From Bradyrhizobium barranii subsp. barranii (GTDB taxonomy: Bacteria > Pseudomonadota > Alphaproteobacteria > Rhizobiales > Xanthobacteraceae): 64,000 nucleotides of DNA. Positions 1 to 8,372 of the stretch are shown here, in pieces. Every line of letters starts with the position of its first letter. Positions within the stretch are counted from its first letter, which is position 1. The stretch spans positions 744,001 through 808,000 of the forward strand of contig NZ_CP086136.1 of the NCBI RefSeq assembly GCF_017565645.3, read 5' to 3'. The notes below the pieces were generated by a model. That model did not search any database. It was not told the DNA's origin and worked only from the letters and a program-made list of their open reading frames with translations. The translations under genes were made by a program, and so were the position numbers.

Positions 1-166
1 GTTCGGCGCGCTGATCGACACGGGATCACGCACCAGCGTGTTCGCGGGCTATTTGCTGGGGGCCTTCCTGATGATCGTGGCTGCGATCGTGGCGTGGCGC
101 TACGCCGTCGCCGCGGAACGCAAATCGCTCGAACAAATCGCGCGGCCGCTTGCCTTTATGGAGTAG
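1..166 (+). CDS. C-terminal end of a probable MFS transporter (partial)
   Basis: An open frame enters from the window edge (first full codon at base 2) and stops at TAG 164-166, giving 54 residues. The visible part has one hydrophobic helix (YLLGAFLMIVAAIVAWRYAV) followed by a short charged tail (AAERKSLEQIARPL), as at the end of major facilitator transporters. The family is inferred from this tail only. The stop lies 3 bases before the otsB ATG, so it is probably co-transcribed with otsB. Confidence 0.5.
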   Translation, partial: FGALIDTGSRTSVFAGYLLGAFLMIVAAIVAWRYAVAAERKSLEQIARPLAFME

Positions 167-169
167 ACT

Positions 170-991
170 ATGAAATCGGAACTCGCGGAATTGGATCAGA
201 AGCGCCCCATGGTTGACGAAGAAGCGCCCGACGCGGTGCCGGTGCCGCATGCGCTCGTGCCGCATCTCGGCGAGACCGCGATCCTGCTCGACATCGACGG
301 CACGCTGCTCGACCTGATGCCGACGCCGCGCGAGGTGTGGGTGCCGCCGGGCCTGTCGGAAACGCTGAACCTGTTGACCGAGCGCACCTCCGGCGCGCTG
401 GCGATGGTCAGCGGCCGTTCGCTCAACGACATCGACCTGATCTTCGCACCCGACGTGTTTCGCGCCGTCGCCGGACACGGCGCGGAGATGCGCCTGTCGG
501 TCGGCAACGAAGCCGACGACGTGCACGCGCCGCCGATGGACAAGGAGCTGAAGCGGCGCCTGGCTGCGATCGCCAAGCTCAGCCCCGGCATTCTGCTCGA
601 GGACAAGGGCTATTCGCTGGCGCTGCATTATCGTCTCGCGCCGCATGCGGAGAAGGCGATCTTCGAAGCCGTCTCGCTGATCCGCGCCGATCTGCCCAAT
701 GCGCCGATCGAGGTGCTGCCCGGCAAGTTCGTTTGCGAGATCAAGCATTCCGGCTTCACCAAGGCCACCGGCGTGCGCGAATTGATGAAGCATGAGCCCT
801 TCAAAGGGCGTCGTCCGATTTTCATCGGCGACGACGTTACCGATGAGACCGTGTTCGCGATCATGCCCGACATGAACGGGCTCGCCTTCTCGGTCGGCCG
901 CCGCGCCATCGGCGTCAACGGCCATTTCGACGAGCCGAAGGATGTCCGCGCGTTCCTCGCGCGTCTGCTCGACGACACAAGGTTGGAATAA
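170..991 (+). CDS. otsB: Trehalose-6-phosphate phosphatase
   Basis: Cytoplasmic HAD-superfamily phosphatase that converts trehalose-6-phosphate to trehalose, the last step of the OtsAB pathway. The 273-residue length is normal for OtsB. HAD motif I is DIDGT at about residues 41-45 (first Asp is the nucleophile), and the acidic motif GDDVTDE lies near residues 220-226. A long N-terminal extension of about 35 residues precedes the HAD core. The gene follows a transporter end by 3 bases and precedes otsA by 235 bases. The order otsB-otsA, with otsA probably having its own promoter, suggests that trehalose made under osmotic or desiccation stress is the product. Confidence 0.95.
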   Translation: MKSELAELDQKRPMVDEEAPDAVPVPHALVPHLGETAILLDIDGTLLDLMPTPREVWVPPGLSETLNLLTERTSGALAMVSGRSLNDIDLIFAPDVFRAVAGHGAEMRLSVGNEADDVHAPPMDKELKRRLAAIAKLSPGILLEDKGYSLALHYRLAPHAEKAIFEAVSLIRADLPNAPIEVLPGKFVCEIKHSGFTKATGVRELMKHEPFKGRRPIFIGDDVTDETVFAIMPDMNGLAFSVGRRAIGVNGHFDEPKDVRAFLARLLDDTRLE

Positions 992-1170
992 GGCACCGAC
1001 ACCTCGGGGCCACATTGTCGCTCGCGTCGTTCGCTTGCGCGCGCAATTCATGCTGGGCAACACAGTCACGAAAACTGACTTTGTTGAGCGAAACCGCCGG
1101 GTTCCCAGCAGAAAAACTGGTTCCAACGCATGTGCCTGATTTTGGTTTCATTTCGTACAAATGATGGACA

Positions 1171-1195
1171 GGAACCATATTGATGAACAGCAGTT
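1171..1195 (+). promoter_or_regulatory. Candidate EcfG (general stress sigma factor) promoter of otsA
   Basis: GGAAC at 1171-1175 is followed by 17 bases and GTT at 1193-1195, which fits the GGAAC-N16/17-GTT pattern of EcfG promoters in alphaproteobacteria. It lies 31 bases before the otsA GTG. Trehalose synthesis is a typical general-stress target, which supports the reading. The 3' element is weak and no TSS was seen. Confidence 0.5.
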
Positions 1196-1226
1196 AAACG
1201 GGTTGGAATGAAGGAGGGGACGATCT

Positions 1227-2690
1227 GTGAATTTAGTCGTCGTTTCAAATCGAGTTGCGCGCGGTAAACCCAACGAGCCGATGACGGGCGGCTTGGCTGC
1301 GGCATTGCTTCCCGTGGTGGAACATTCGGGTGCTATCTGGGTGGGTTCGTCGGGCCGTGTGCGCGACGGCCATCAGAAGGAACCGTTCGCCGAGATCGAA
1401 GCGCTTGGGTCGGGTGCGATAGCGACGCTGGATCTGCCGGCGGCGCATTACGGCGGCTATTACGAAGGTTTTGCCAATTCGGCGCTGTGGCCGGCGCTGC
1501 ATTCGCGCAGCGATCTGATCCGCGTCTCGCGCGACGACTATGTCAGCTATCGCGAGGTCAACGCCTTCATGGCGCGCGCCTTGATGCGCTTCCGGAAAGC
1601 GAAAACGGCGTTCTGGGTGCAGGATTATCATTTCCTCGCGCTCGGCGCGGAGCTGCGCGATCTCGGCGTCGATGATCCGATCGGCTTCTTCCTGCACACG
1701 CCGTGGCCGGTCGTCGCGGTGATGCAGGGCGTGCCCAATCATCGCGAACTGATCACGGCGATGCTGGCCTACGATCTGCTCGGCTTTCAGACTAATGAGG
1801 ATTGCCAGAATTTCCTCGGCTATGTCGCGAGCGAACTCGGCCTCGCCGTCGAAGACGGCGTTGCGATCTCGCAGCATGGCCGTACGCGTTGCGAGGTCTT
1901 TCCGATCGGCATCGATGCGGAAAAGTTCGCGGCTTACGCGGCGAAATCGGCCTCGCATCCCGACGTGTCGCGGCTGCGCCGCAGTCTCAACGGCGAGCGG
2001 CTCGCGATCGGCGTCGACCGGCTCGACTATTCCAAGGGTCTCGTCAATCGAATCAGCGCGTTCGACCGGCTCTGGACCGAGCATCCGCAGTTTGCGCGCA
2101 GCATCTCGCTGCTCCAGATCGCCAACCCCTCGCGCGGTGCGATCGAGGCCTATGGCAATCTCCAGAACGAGGTCGCGCGTCTCGTCAGCGACGTCAACGG
2201 CCGCCACGGCGAGGTCGACTGGACGCCGATCCGCTACCTGAACAAGGGTTTCAGCCAGGCCGTGCTTGCGGGTCTCTACCGCACCGCGCAGATCGGCGTG
2301 GTGACGCCGCTGCATGACGGCATGAACCTCGTCGCCAAGGAATATGTCGCCGCGCAGAACCCGGCCGATCCCGGCGTGCTGGTGCTGTCGAAGTTCGCCG
2401 GCGCCGCCAACGAACTCGAAATGGCGCTGCTGGTCAATCCGCACGATATCGACGGCATGGCCCGCGCGATCGCGGTCGCGGCCGCGATGTCGCTCACCGA
2501 GCGCAAGATGCGCTGGGACGCGATGATGAAGACGCTGCGTGGCCACACCATCCAGCAATGGTCCGCCGACTTCGTTGCCGAGCTGGAGAAGTGCCGGACC
2601 GAGAAGGCCGTCGTCGCGCCGCTCGAGACCCAGCCGCCGCAGGCGCTACGCTGGCTGAAGTCGGCGATATCAGGTGTAAGGTTGATTTAA
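1227..2690 (+). CDS. otsA: Trehalose-6-phosphate synthase
   Basis: GT-B fold glycosyltransferase (GT20) joining UDP-glucose and glucose-6-phosphate into trehalose-6-phosphate. The 487 residues start at a GTG (1227), chosen because AAGGAGGG (1211-1218) sits at good distance and the protein begins with the family N-terminus VVSNRV. GGLAAAL (about residues 21-27) matches the glucose-6-phosphate loop and DRLDYSKG (264-271) the donor-site motif. The product is the substrate of the upstream OtsB. A candidate EcfG promoter directly precedes it. Confidence 0.95.
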   Translation: MNLVVVSNRVARGKPNEPMTGGLAAALLPVVEHSGAIWVGSSGRVRDGHQKEPFAEIEALGSGAIATLDLPAAHYGGYYEGFANSALWPALHSRSDLIRVSRDDYVSYREVNAFMARALMRFRKAKTAFWVQDYHFLALGAELRDLGVDDPIGFFLHTPWPVVAVMQGVPNHRELITAMLAYDLLGFQTNEDCQNFLGYVASELGLAVEDGVAISQHGRTRCEVFPIGIDAEKFAAYAAKSASHPDVSRLRRSLNGERLAIGVDRLDYSKGLVNRISAFDRLWTEHPQFARSISLLQIANPSRGAIEAYGNLQNEVARLVSDVNGRHGEVDWTPIRYLNKGFSQAVLAGLYRTAQIGVVTPLHDGMNLVAKEYVAAQNPADPGVLVLSKFAGAANELEMALLVNPHDIDGMARAIAVAAAMSLTERKMRWDAMMKTLRGHTIQQWSADFVAELEKCRTEKAVVAPLETQPPQALRWLKSAISGVRLI

Positions 2691-2699
2691 GCTCTCTTG

Positions 2700-2723
2700 C
2701 TCTCCCCGTTCTCGCGGGGAGAG
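2700..2723. terminator. Hairpin between otsA and the convergent small gene
   Basis: CTCTCCCC (2700-2707) pairs with GGGGAGAG (2716-2723). It lies between two convergent stop codons (otsA and the 113-residue gene), where a bidirectional terminator is expected. No U-tract follows, so function is inferred from position. Confidence 0.45.
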
Positions 2724-2727
2724 GTGC

Positions 2728-3069
2728 TCAATAGCAATACGACACCCCGTCCAAAATCGCGCATTGCCGCTTGTTCGGCGCGTTGGGATCGTCCAGCGGC
2801 ACCATGCCCTTGCCCTGGCCGACGAACACGCCGGGTCCGACATGCACCGAGCTCTTGTTGCCGATGATCACGCTCGGATGCGGCGAGGCGTTCGAGCGCG
2901 TCCCGTCCGGCCAGATGATCGCATCGCCCGAAAGCACCCCGCGCCGCCCGTCGTCGCAACTCACGTCGACGCCCTGCCGGGTGCAGACCTGCGCGGCGGC
3001 CGACGCGGCAAAGGCGGAGCCAAGGGCCGAAATCAGGCCCAGCGCGACGATGGTCTTTTGGATGGTCAT
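2728..3069 (-). CDS. Small secreted protein of unknown function
   Basis: 113 residues with a clear Sec signal peptide (TIQKTIVALGLISALGSAFAASAAA, cleavage after AAA or AAQ). The mature part of about 85 residues has four cysteines (VCTRQG, SCDDG, QCAIL, SYCY), suggesting two disulfides in the periplasm. It is rich in Gly and Pro with short beta-like stretches. I do not recognise the family. It is convergent with otsA and has its own promoter region before the tRNA-Ser. Confidence 0.75.
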   Translation of the reverse strand: MTIQKTIVALGLISALGSAFAASAAAQVCTRQGVDVSCDDGRRGVLSGDAIIWPDGTRSNASPHPSVIIGNKSSVHVGPGVFVGQGKGMVPLDDPNAPNKRQCAILDGVSYCY

Positions 3070-3265
3070 GGCGTCCCCGGTCGTGTTTGGCGGTCTTGAG
3101 TGAATCGTCGCGCCAAACCCGCTTCCGGTTCAGCCTTTGAGTGGTTCCGAAGCGCCAGCTGGCGCCAGATATTGTCTTTCAAATACAATATCTTACGGAA
3201 AATTCACCCGATTTACCCGCGATCCCTTGCAAAATCATCTGCTCCCCTTCAAGAGAGGGCGCTCC

Positions 3266-3355
3266 GGAGAGATGGCCGAGTGGCTTAAGGCGCACGCTTG
3301 GAAAGCGTGTGTGCGGGAAACCGTACCGTGGGTTCGAATCCCACTCTCTCCGCCA
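3266..3355 (+). tRNA. tRNA-Ser (anticodon GGA), CCA encoded
   Basis: The acceptor arm GGAGAGA (3266-3272) pairs with TCTCTCC (3345-3351), followed by G and encoded CCA. The anticodon loop is TTGGAAA with GGA at 3300-3302. A long variable arm, typical of serine tRNAs, precedes the T arm GGGTTCGAATCCC. The gene marks the left edge of the decayed accessory region, a usual integration site for mobile elements. Confidence 0.97.
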
Positions 3356-3833
3356 GCCGGCCAAAGTCATTTCGTACTTCGATGCGGAAACAGGTCGAAA
3401 ATCCTGCCATTTTCCTGCATTTTTCTCGCCAGCGAGACCCCACCGTCGATCAGACTAGGATTTCGATAGGCCCGGAGAACCGAATTTTCTCCGAATCTTA
3501 GTACCCTCCGAATCGGTCCAGTACGGCATTTTCGGGCAAACCAAGCGCTTATTGGGGGAGTGGTTTGGATCCCTCTCGCTCACCCGCGCGCGGAACAAAT
3601 TGGCGCTCGGCCACCCTTCTGCGATCCGAATCGTGCCAATCGAAGGGGGCGGACGGGATCTGCGAGCCCTAGTCACCGACCGGGCTAACGGGGCGTAGGC
3701 CTTGGCGAGCGCCGAACGGCAGGCCCATAATTGAGGAGATTGAAACATTTATTCCGCCGACGATCCCATCGCGACGGATCACCCCGTTCAAGGTTGCGAT
3801 GCAGCAGACGCTGGCGGATTCGCTCAACTTAAG
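3356..3833. other. Non-coding or decayed sequence next to the tRNA
   Basis: About 480 bases with only short, overlapping frames in all directions and no frame I recognise. Composition is lower in GC than the flanks. It may hold decayed upstream parts of the recombinase remnant that follows. I saw no second copy of the tRNA 3' end in the window. Confidence 0.5.
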
Positions 3834-4094
3834 AGGGCTCGGCAAGCCGAATGTTGCACGAGACCGCAAGCGTGTCAGCGGTCTGAAAGAAGGCCGTCAA
3901 AAGCTATCGGGATGCCAGGGACCACAACGGCAGGATGACCAAGTTGGCTAAAAGGCTCCGACGAAAGTCGCCCAAAGCGCGGCGTCGTTCCCTGCGAGCC
4001 ATAGCCGCAGAGTTGGCGAAAGCCGAATTTGTAGGTCGCAGCAGGAAAGCCTTCCACAGGGGCAGCTGTCGCTAGGATGCTGGGTAAGCTATGA
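3834..4094 (+). pseudogene. Remnant of a serine recombinase (resolvase) C-terminus
   Basis: Three pieces in different frames join into a resolvase-like tail. GLGKPNVARDRKRVS (from 3834) resembles the LGxPN linker after the catalytic domain. In the next frame comes SYRDARDHNGRMTKLAK and then RRRSLRAIAAELAKAEFVG. A frame change near 4060 then gives TGAAVARMLGKL, ending at TGA 4092-4094. The RSLRxIAAELA...GxxAVARML order is the helix-turn-helix end of Tn3/phage-type serine recombinases. At least two frameshifts and no catalytic domain make it inactive. It is probably what remains of the enzyme that mobilised this region. Confidence 0.6.
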
Positions 4095-4160
4095 GGTGGA
4101 ATCACCCTACAATCAGTAGTGACACCCGTTCATTGAGCCTCTGCTAGGAAATTCCCCAAT

Positions 4161-4349
4161 ATGCCGACCTTGCAATGGCTCACGCGCGACCACGACCTAT
4201 CGATCGCTGGGAAAGTCCCTTATCGCCTTCTGGAGGAGCTGTCCGATCTCTGTGCTGGCGATCGCGACGCTGGCAACATGCTTATCCAAGGCGACAACCT
4301 CGATGCATTGAAAGCCCTAAATTTGAAAATCAATCGTCCGCCAATGTAG
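4161..4349 (+). pseudogene. N-terminal fragment of a type III DNA methyltransferase (Mod)
   Basis: The 62-residue frame begins MPTLQWLTRDHD and contains GNMLIQGDNLDALKAL, the very conserved segment just before the catalytic DPPY motif of type III Mod (beta-class adenine methyltransferases). After KAL (about 4320) the sequence no longer matches the expected LLPYYAGxVKCIYIDPPYNT and the frame stops at 4349. DPPY, the SAM site and the target-recognition region are all missing. No Res subunit follows. This is a 5' stump of a restriction-modification gene cut by a rearrangement. Confidence 0.75.
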
Positions 4350-4879
4350 CCCTCACCATCCTGACTGAGGGCGCCGAAGAGGGCCTCGACTGTGCTGGGC
4401 TCCGTGCTGAGCGTCCCTAGCTTGGTGCCAGCAAAATATCTCTGGGCATCGTTCAAAACGGCTGTCCAGACGCCACGCTTTTGCAGCCCCTTCACGACGC
4501 TCTCGGCAGTGTAGTCAGGCAGTACAAGGCGATCCGCCTTGACGGCGCCATCGGTCGTCCGGGTCACCGTAATGTCGCCCTCCGACCATCCCGCCTCAAT
4601 GCTGCTTAGCGTGGAAGCCACATTGAACACACATGCGGTGGGTGATATCGGCAACTCGGGATCAAAATTGCGGGCGGCTTCCGGCTTGCCCAAGAGTCGC
4701 GGTTGTTGTCGCTCTTCGTCGCTCATCCGCTTCAATTGCAAAAGGCGGGGTAGCGCGCTCCGCGCGGCATAAGCGTATTCGGGCTTGCTGCATTCGACGG
4801 CAGAAGTTGTCTCGGCATCAGCAGCGCCGCCCATGATTAGGGCAGCGCCAGCAACCAAAATCGAAATCTTCAAGCGCAC
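4220..4879 (-). CDS. Secreted protein of unknown function, 3' end replaced at a junction
   Basis: 219 residues with a Sec signal peptide (LKISILVAGAALIMGGAADA). About 160 residues of ordinary sequence follow, ending near YIGGRLIFKF. From about base 4325 downwards the frame runs antisense through the Mod fragment, giving RAFNASRL and an Arg/Ser-rich tail. That tail is almost certainly not native, so the gene appears truncated. I do not recognise the family. It lies 9 bases after the 71-residue gene on the same strand and may be co-transcribed. Confidence 0.5.
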   Translation of the reverse strand: MRLKISILVAGAALIMGGAADAETTSAVECSKPEYAYAARSALPRLLQLKRMSDEERQQPRLLGKPEAARNFDPELPISPTACVFNVASTLSSIEAGWSEGDITVTRTTDGAVKADRLVLPDYTAESVVKGLQKRGVWTAVLNDAQRYFAGTKLGTLSTEPSTVEALFGALSQDGEGYIGGRLIFKFRAFNASRLSPWISMLPASRSPAQRSDSSSRRR

Positions 4880-4888
4880 GATTTGACC

Positions 4889-5104
4889 TCAGCGAGTATT
4901 TCTTGACCTTGCCCAGCTTGAAAAGAAGCGGCGATAGGTGCGGCCGGCTTGGCGCCATGCCTCGACTTCGTCGGCGAGCGCCCGAATAGTCTTCAAGCCT
5001 TCGCGCGGCGAAGCGAAGCCGTTGCTGTCGCCGCCTTGACGCTCGATCTCGATCGCGATTTGCTGCATGCGGCGCTCTCGCGCCGTTTTATCTGTTTCCC
5101 CCAT
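4889..5104 (-). CDS. Small hydrophilic protein of unknown function
   Basis: 71 residues, highly charged (ARERRMQQIAIEIERQGG, IRALADEVEAWRQAGR), with predicted helices and no signal peptide or membrane segment. It stops 9 bases before the start of the secreted protein on the same strand, which suggests a two-gene unit. No family is recognised. The length and coherent composition favour a real gene over chance, but not strongly. Confidence 0.45.
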   Translation of the reverse strand: MGETDKTARERRMQQIAIEIERQGGDSNGFASPREGLKTIRALADEVEAWRQAGRTYRRFFSSWARSRNTR

Positions 5105-6399
5105 GCCCGCCAGCGTAGAATAGGCTTAAAGAGTGTCAAGCATGCCGATTTGAGCTGCTGCGCTTGGTATTGATCGCTCTATTTTGGCTTTCGCGCGCGA
5201 TGCTTGCCGCGGCCTAAGTTTTGGGCACCAAAAAAGCCTCTGCTTCCGTAAAAAGGCGGCTGATGTTTGCTCCCGGCCTGCACGCAGCCATTTCCAGTAC
5301 AGCTCTCGGATTGTGTCGCACCGCTCTACCGCTATAGGCTCGCTTTGCCTGATCTCCGTTCGCCTGGCGAGCGTGAGACCAATAAGCTGCGGCCCGGCCA
5401 GGCCGCAAAACGACGGCGAACCGCACCGCACGACTTGCGGCACAAACCTTCATTAGAACCTTCATACGAAAATTCAGATGCAAACGCTCGGGTGGAGGAC
5501 AGACTAAGGGTCTTCCAGGCGCAAGTAGAGCCGTTGGAGGTTGTTCAAAATCGTATCGCTCAGCGGATTGGCTATGATGGCTGGCTTATTCTCGGCGATA
5601 TGAACGATCATCAGCGGTCCCACCTCTCAAAACTGGAGCGTCAGGGGCGGTTGGACGATAAGACGCTTGGCGAGGCGGTGCTTGCTGCCCGCTGCGCTGC
5701 CGGCAGGTGATGTCAAGGTGCGCGGTGGGGGGCCAAAAGTTTAGGAGTATGCCGGCGGGACCGGTCTCCCTGGTTCAACTGCAAAATTGAGAAATTAAAT
5801 ACAAAAAGCCATCCGGATCCGCGCGAGTTCGGACGTCTGCCGAGCTTATCGCGCGCGGCAGTCGTTTTCACCACCGAACCGTCGCCTACTTCTTCTGACC
5901 CTAGCCACCAGCTAGGGTCAAGAACGACCAGTTCTGAGTGGCTCTCCCACGCGTCGAGCCAAACGTTGGCAAAAAAGGAAAGTCTGAGCAGTTCAGCACC
6001 TGGATTTGCCAATTGAAATGAAATTAGCCCTTGCTGGCAGCTAGGGCTGGTCGCTTGGATAGATGGTGGGGGTGGTTGATTCCTCTGGACTTCCCAGCCC
6101 GAGGACCGGCCTCACTCTCATTCAGGGATTTTTTTCCTGGTGGCGTGGATTTTTGGAGAGCGCCGTTCGGTGGTTGTGCAAACCTATGTAACGGCAATGG
6201 CAAAAAGCCTGTTTGTTCGGGTACTTAGCAAGGCCGACAATTGGATGTCTTGCCGCAGATGTCGTCGCTGCGGCCAAATTTGTCTATTTATTTCCAGTCG
6301 ATCTGAACTCGCCACCTCGCGTGCAAAACTGTTGCGAAATTAGGTAGGGGGAGGTCAGTCCCGGTCAGTCCTGGAAAAATAGCGGTATCCTCGCAGTGC
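5105..6399. other. Accessory stretch without a recognisable complete gene
   Basis: Several short overlapping frames occur but none matches a family I know. On the plus strand, 5267-5710 ends in a coherent 80-residue segment (EPLEVVQNRIAQRIGYDG, GRLDDKTLGEAVLAARC) that could be the 3' end of a real gene whose front has decayed. On the minus strand, 5126-5443 and 5214-5483 overlap in different frames and cannot both be genes. From 5711 to 6399 the DNA is comparatively AT-rich with no convincing frame. The whole stretch looks like decayed mobile DNA. Confidence 0.4.
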
Positions 6400-7405
6400 T
6401 TACAATCTGCTCGAAAAACGGTTCATCGCGCTCATTATCTGCATGCGCGGCTCAATGTCTTGGAGATAGATGGTGGTCTGAAGAAACGCGACCTCTGCAG
6501 TCTGGTTTGCTTCGTCCACATCGAGGTACCAGGACCGCGGCCTTCCATCGGAGCCATCGCTCCACCGATAGCCCCGTTTCTTCAACACGTCCTTAAATTC
6601 AAATGGAGAGTGCTCCGCCCAGATCCGGACAGTCTTGCGGCGCGCCCGTTCGAGAAGGATGGCGAAGGCGGATCGGTTCAGCTTTGGGATGTCCGACGCC
6701 AAGATCTCCATCAACGCCCTGCAATCGTCGATGGCGCGATGTGCTTGATGGAATAGACCGACGCCGGCCAAGAGATATCCGAGACGAGATCCATCGAAGC
6801 CGTGTTTACGCCACTCGACTTCGGTCGCCGAGCATGCCCAAGGCCTTCGTTCGAAAACCGGCCAATAGCGCTCCGCGAACTTTCGGTCAAAACTTGCATT
6901 GTGGGCAACGATCAGCACAGCATCCGCGACGAACGACGCAACGGCATTGGAATCGATGCGATGCCCGGACACCATTTCATCGGTGATCCCGGTGAGTTCG
7001 GTGATTTCCTCCGGAATCGGGATCGATGGTTCGTTGAAGGAAGAAAAGACGTCAGTTATGGCTGCTATTCTGTCGTCAGGCAGATAGGTGAACTTGACCA
7101 TGGCAAGTTCGATGACTTCGTCCTGTGCAGTGTTCACCGGTTGTCTCGACGTCGATGAGAATGCCTGTCCTGGTTACCTGCCCACTGCATGCGGCGAATT
7201 CGTTCCGCGGGAGAAGCTTGCAAAGGACGCGGTAATCGGGAGACCGAGTTAGCATCTCGGCCATTTTTGCCAGATCGACGTTTTCTGACGACATGCTTTC
7301 GACCGTCTTACGCTTGAAGTCACAATGTTGAGACCTCAAATCTGCAAGCGCGCGCTCCATAGTCAAGGGTATACCGCCTCGCGACGGAGGTTCGTCCGGG
7401 TTCAC
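6400..7405 (-). pseudogene. DnaQ-like 3'-5' exonuclease, frameshifted in the catalytic motif
   Basis: Two frames together give an epsilon-subunit-like DEDDh exonuclease of about 330 residues. The upstream frame (from 7405 or, more likely, ATG 7294) ends in GILIDVETTG, motif Exo I. The downstream frame resumes with NTAQDEVIELAMVKF and carries Exo II (IVAHNASFDRKF) and Exo III (HQAHRAIDDCRAL). A C-terminal part follows with YRWSDGSDGRPRSWYLDVDE. The break is at about 7137-7142, immediately after Exo I, and fits loss of two bases (GLN expected) or gain of one. All five catalytic residues are present across the two frames, so sequencing error is possible. The 3' end is intact. Confidence 0.75.
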
Positions 7406-7574
7406 TGCTGTGCCTTTAGAACCGCCGGCGTAGCAGGGCTAGCGCTGTATCTGGAAAGGAGAGCGTGCCTCGGCGAGAAGGGGGACTGCTAGCCATCATT
7501 CCGCGCTTGCATTCTAGCTGACCTCCTAGCTAATCGATCACAGGACGGTTCAAACGCTACATTTGACGGAAGCA

Positions 7575-8372
7575 ATGCGCATTATTCCCAACGAACTGTT
7601 GTCCTCGTCCGATCTAATCGTCGACGCAGTGTATGAGGGTGGCGCCAGCGGCAATGCCGCTGACGACCCGATTTCGAAGCTTCTGCAAGGGGTTGGGAAC
7701 CAAGGCGGGTTTCGTGCAGCCGGACGCGGCCAGGACAGGACGCTCGTTGTTCTCTATACCAGCGGTGCTGATCAGGATTGGCCGGACACGTTGGACTTGA
7801 ACACGGGTCAGTTCGTCTATTTCGGTGACAATAAGACGCCAGGACATGAACTTCATGATACCGGGCGTGGCGGCAATAGAATCCTAAGGCGTACTTTTGA
7901 ACTCCTGCACGCATCGCCCCCGATGCGTGAGAAGGTCCCACCCTTCCTCATCTTCAAAAAGTATCCAACGCCAGCCAGCAGCCGATCGGTGCAATTCAAA
8001 GGTTTGGCGGCTCCTGGGTTTGCAGGCCTGCCATCGACGGCCGATCTCGTTGCCGTCTGGAGAACAACGGAAGGGCAGCGGTTTCAGAATTATCGCGCCG
8101 TCTTCACTGTGTTGAATATACCGGTTGTCGAGCGTTCGTGGTTACGGGAGTTGAGCAGCGGAAATAGTGTTAGTTTGCTTCCGCGCCGCCCACCTGGCAG
8201 GATTGGGTAAAAACCGGACGTGCGCAAGCCTTGGCGTCGGAGAGTACGACATCAATAAGGAGTGTCGATCAGCAGCGGCCCGATAGCTCCGTGAAGGCAG
8301 ACATATTGAGAGCGGTGTTCAAGTACTTCGAGCAGGCCCCAGTTGCATTCGAAGCATTCGCTGCTCGTGTCG
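7575..8372 (+). pseudogene. AspBHI-like modification-dependent restriction enzyme, frameshifted and truncated
   Basis: The first frame (ATG 7575; a TTG at 7563 is possible) gives the N-terminal recognition domain of AspBHI-type enzymes, which cut DNA at modified cytosines. Its marks are LIVDAVYEGGASGNAADDP, a GNQGGFR segment, LDLNTGQFVYFGDN, GGNRILRRTFELLH and LVAVWRTTEGQRFQNYRAVF. The frame breaks between about 8170 and 8185. Another frame then continues with APPTWQDWVKTGRAQAL, TTSIRS and FKYFEQAPVAFEAFAARVV, as in full-length relatives. Homology ends at about 8370, where antisense lysR begins. The Mrr-like nuclease domain is absent, so the gene is dead. Recognised from memory of the family. 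Confidence 0.7.

Noticed and set aside
3298..3501. Short frames overlapping the tRNA-Ser
   Set aside because: They read through a certain tRNA gene.
5126..5483. Two overlapping minus-strand frames of 105 and 89 residues
   Set aside because: They overlap in different frames, neither resembles a known protein, and the region is decayed; not called as genes.
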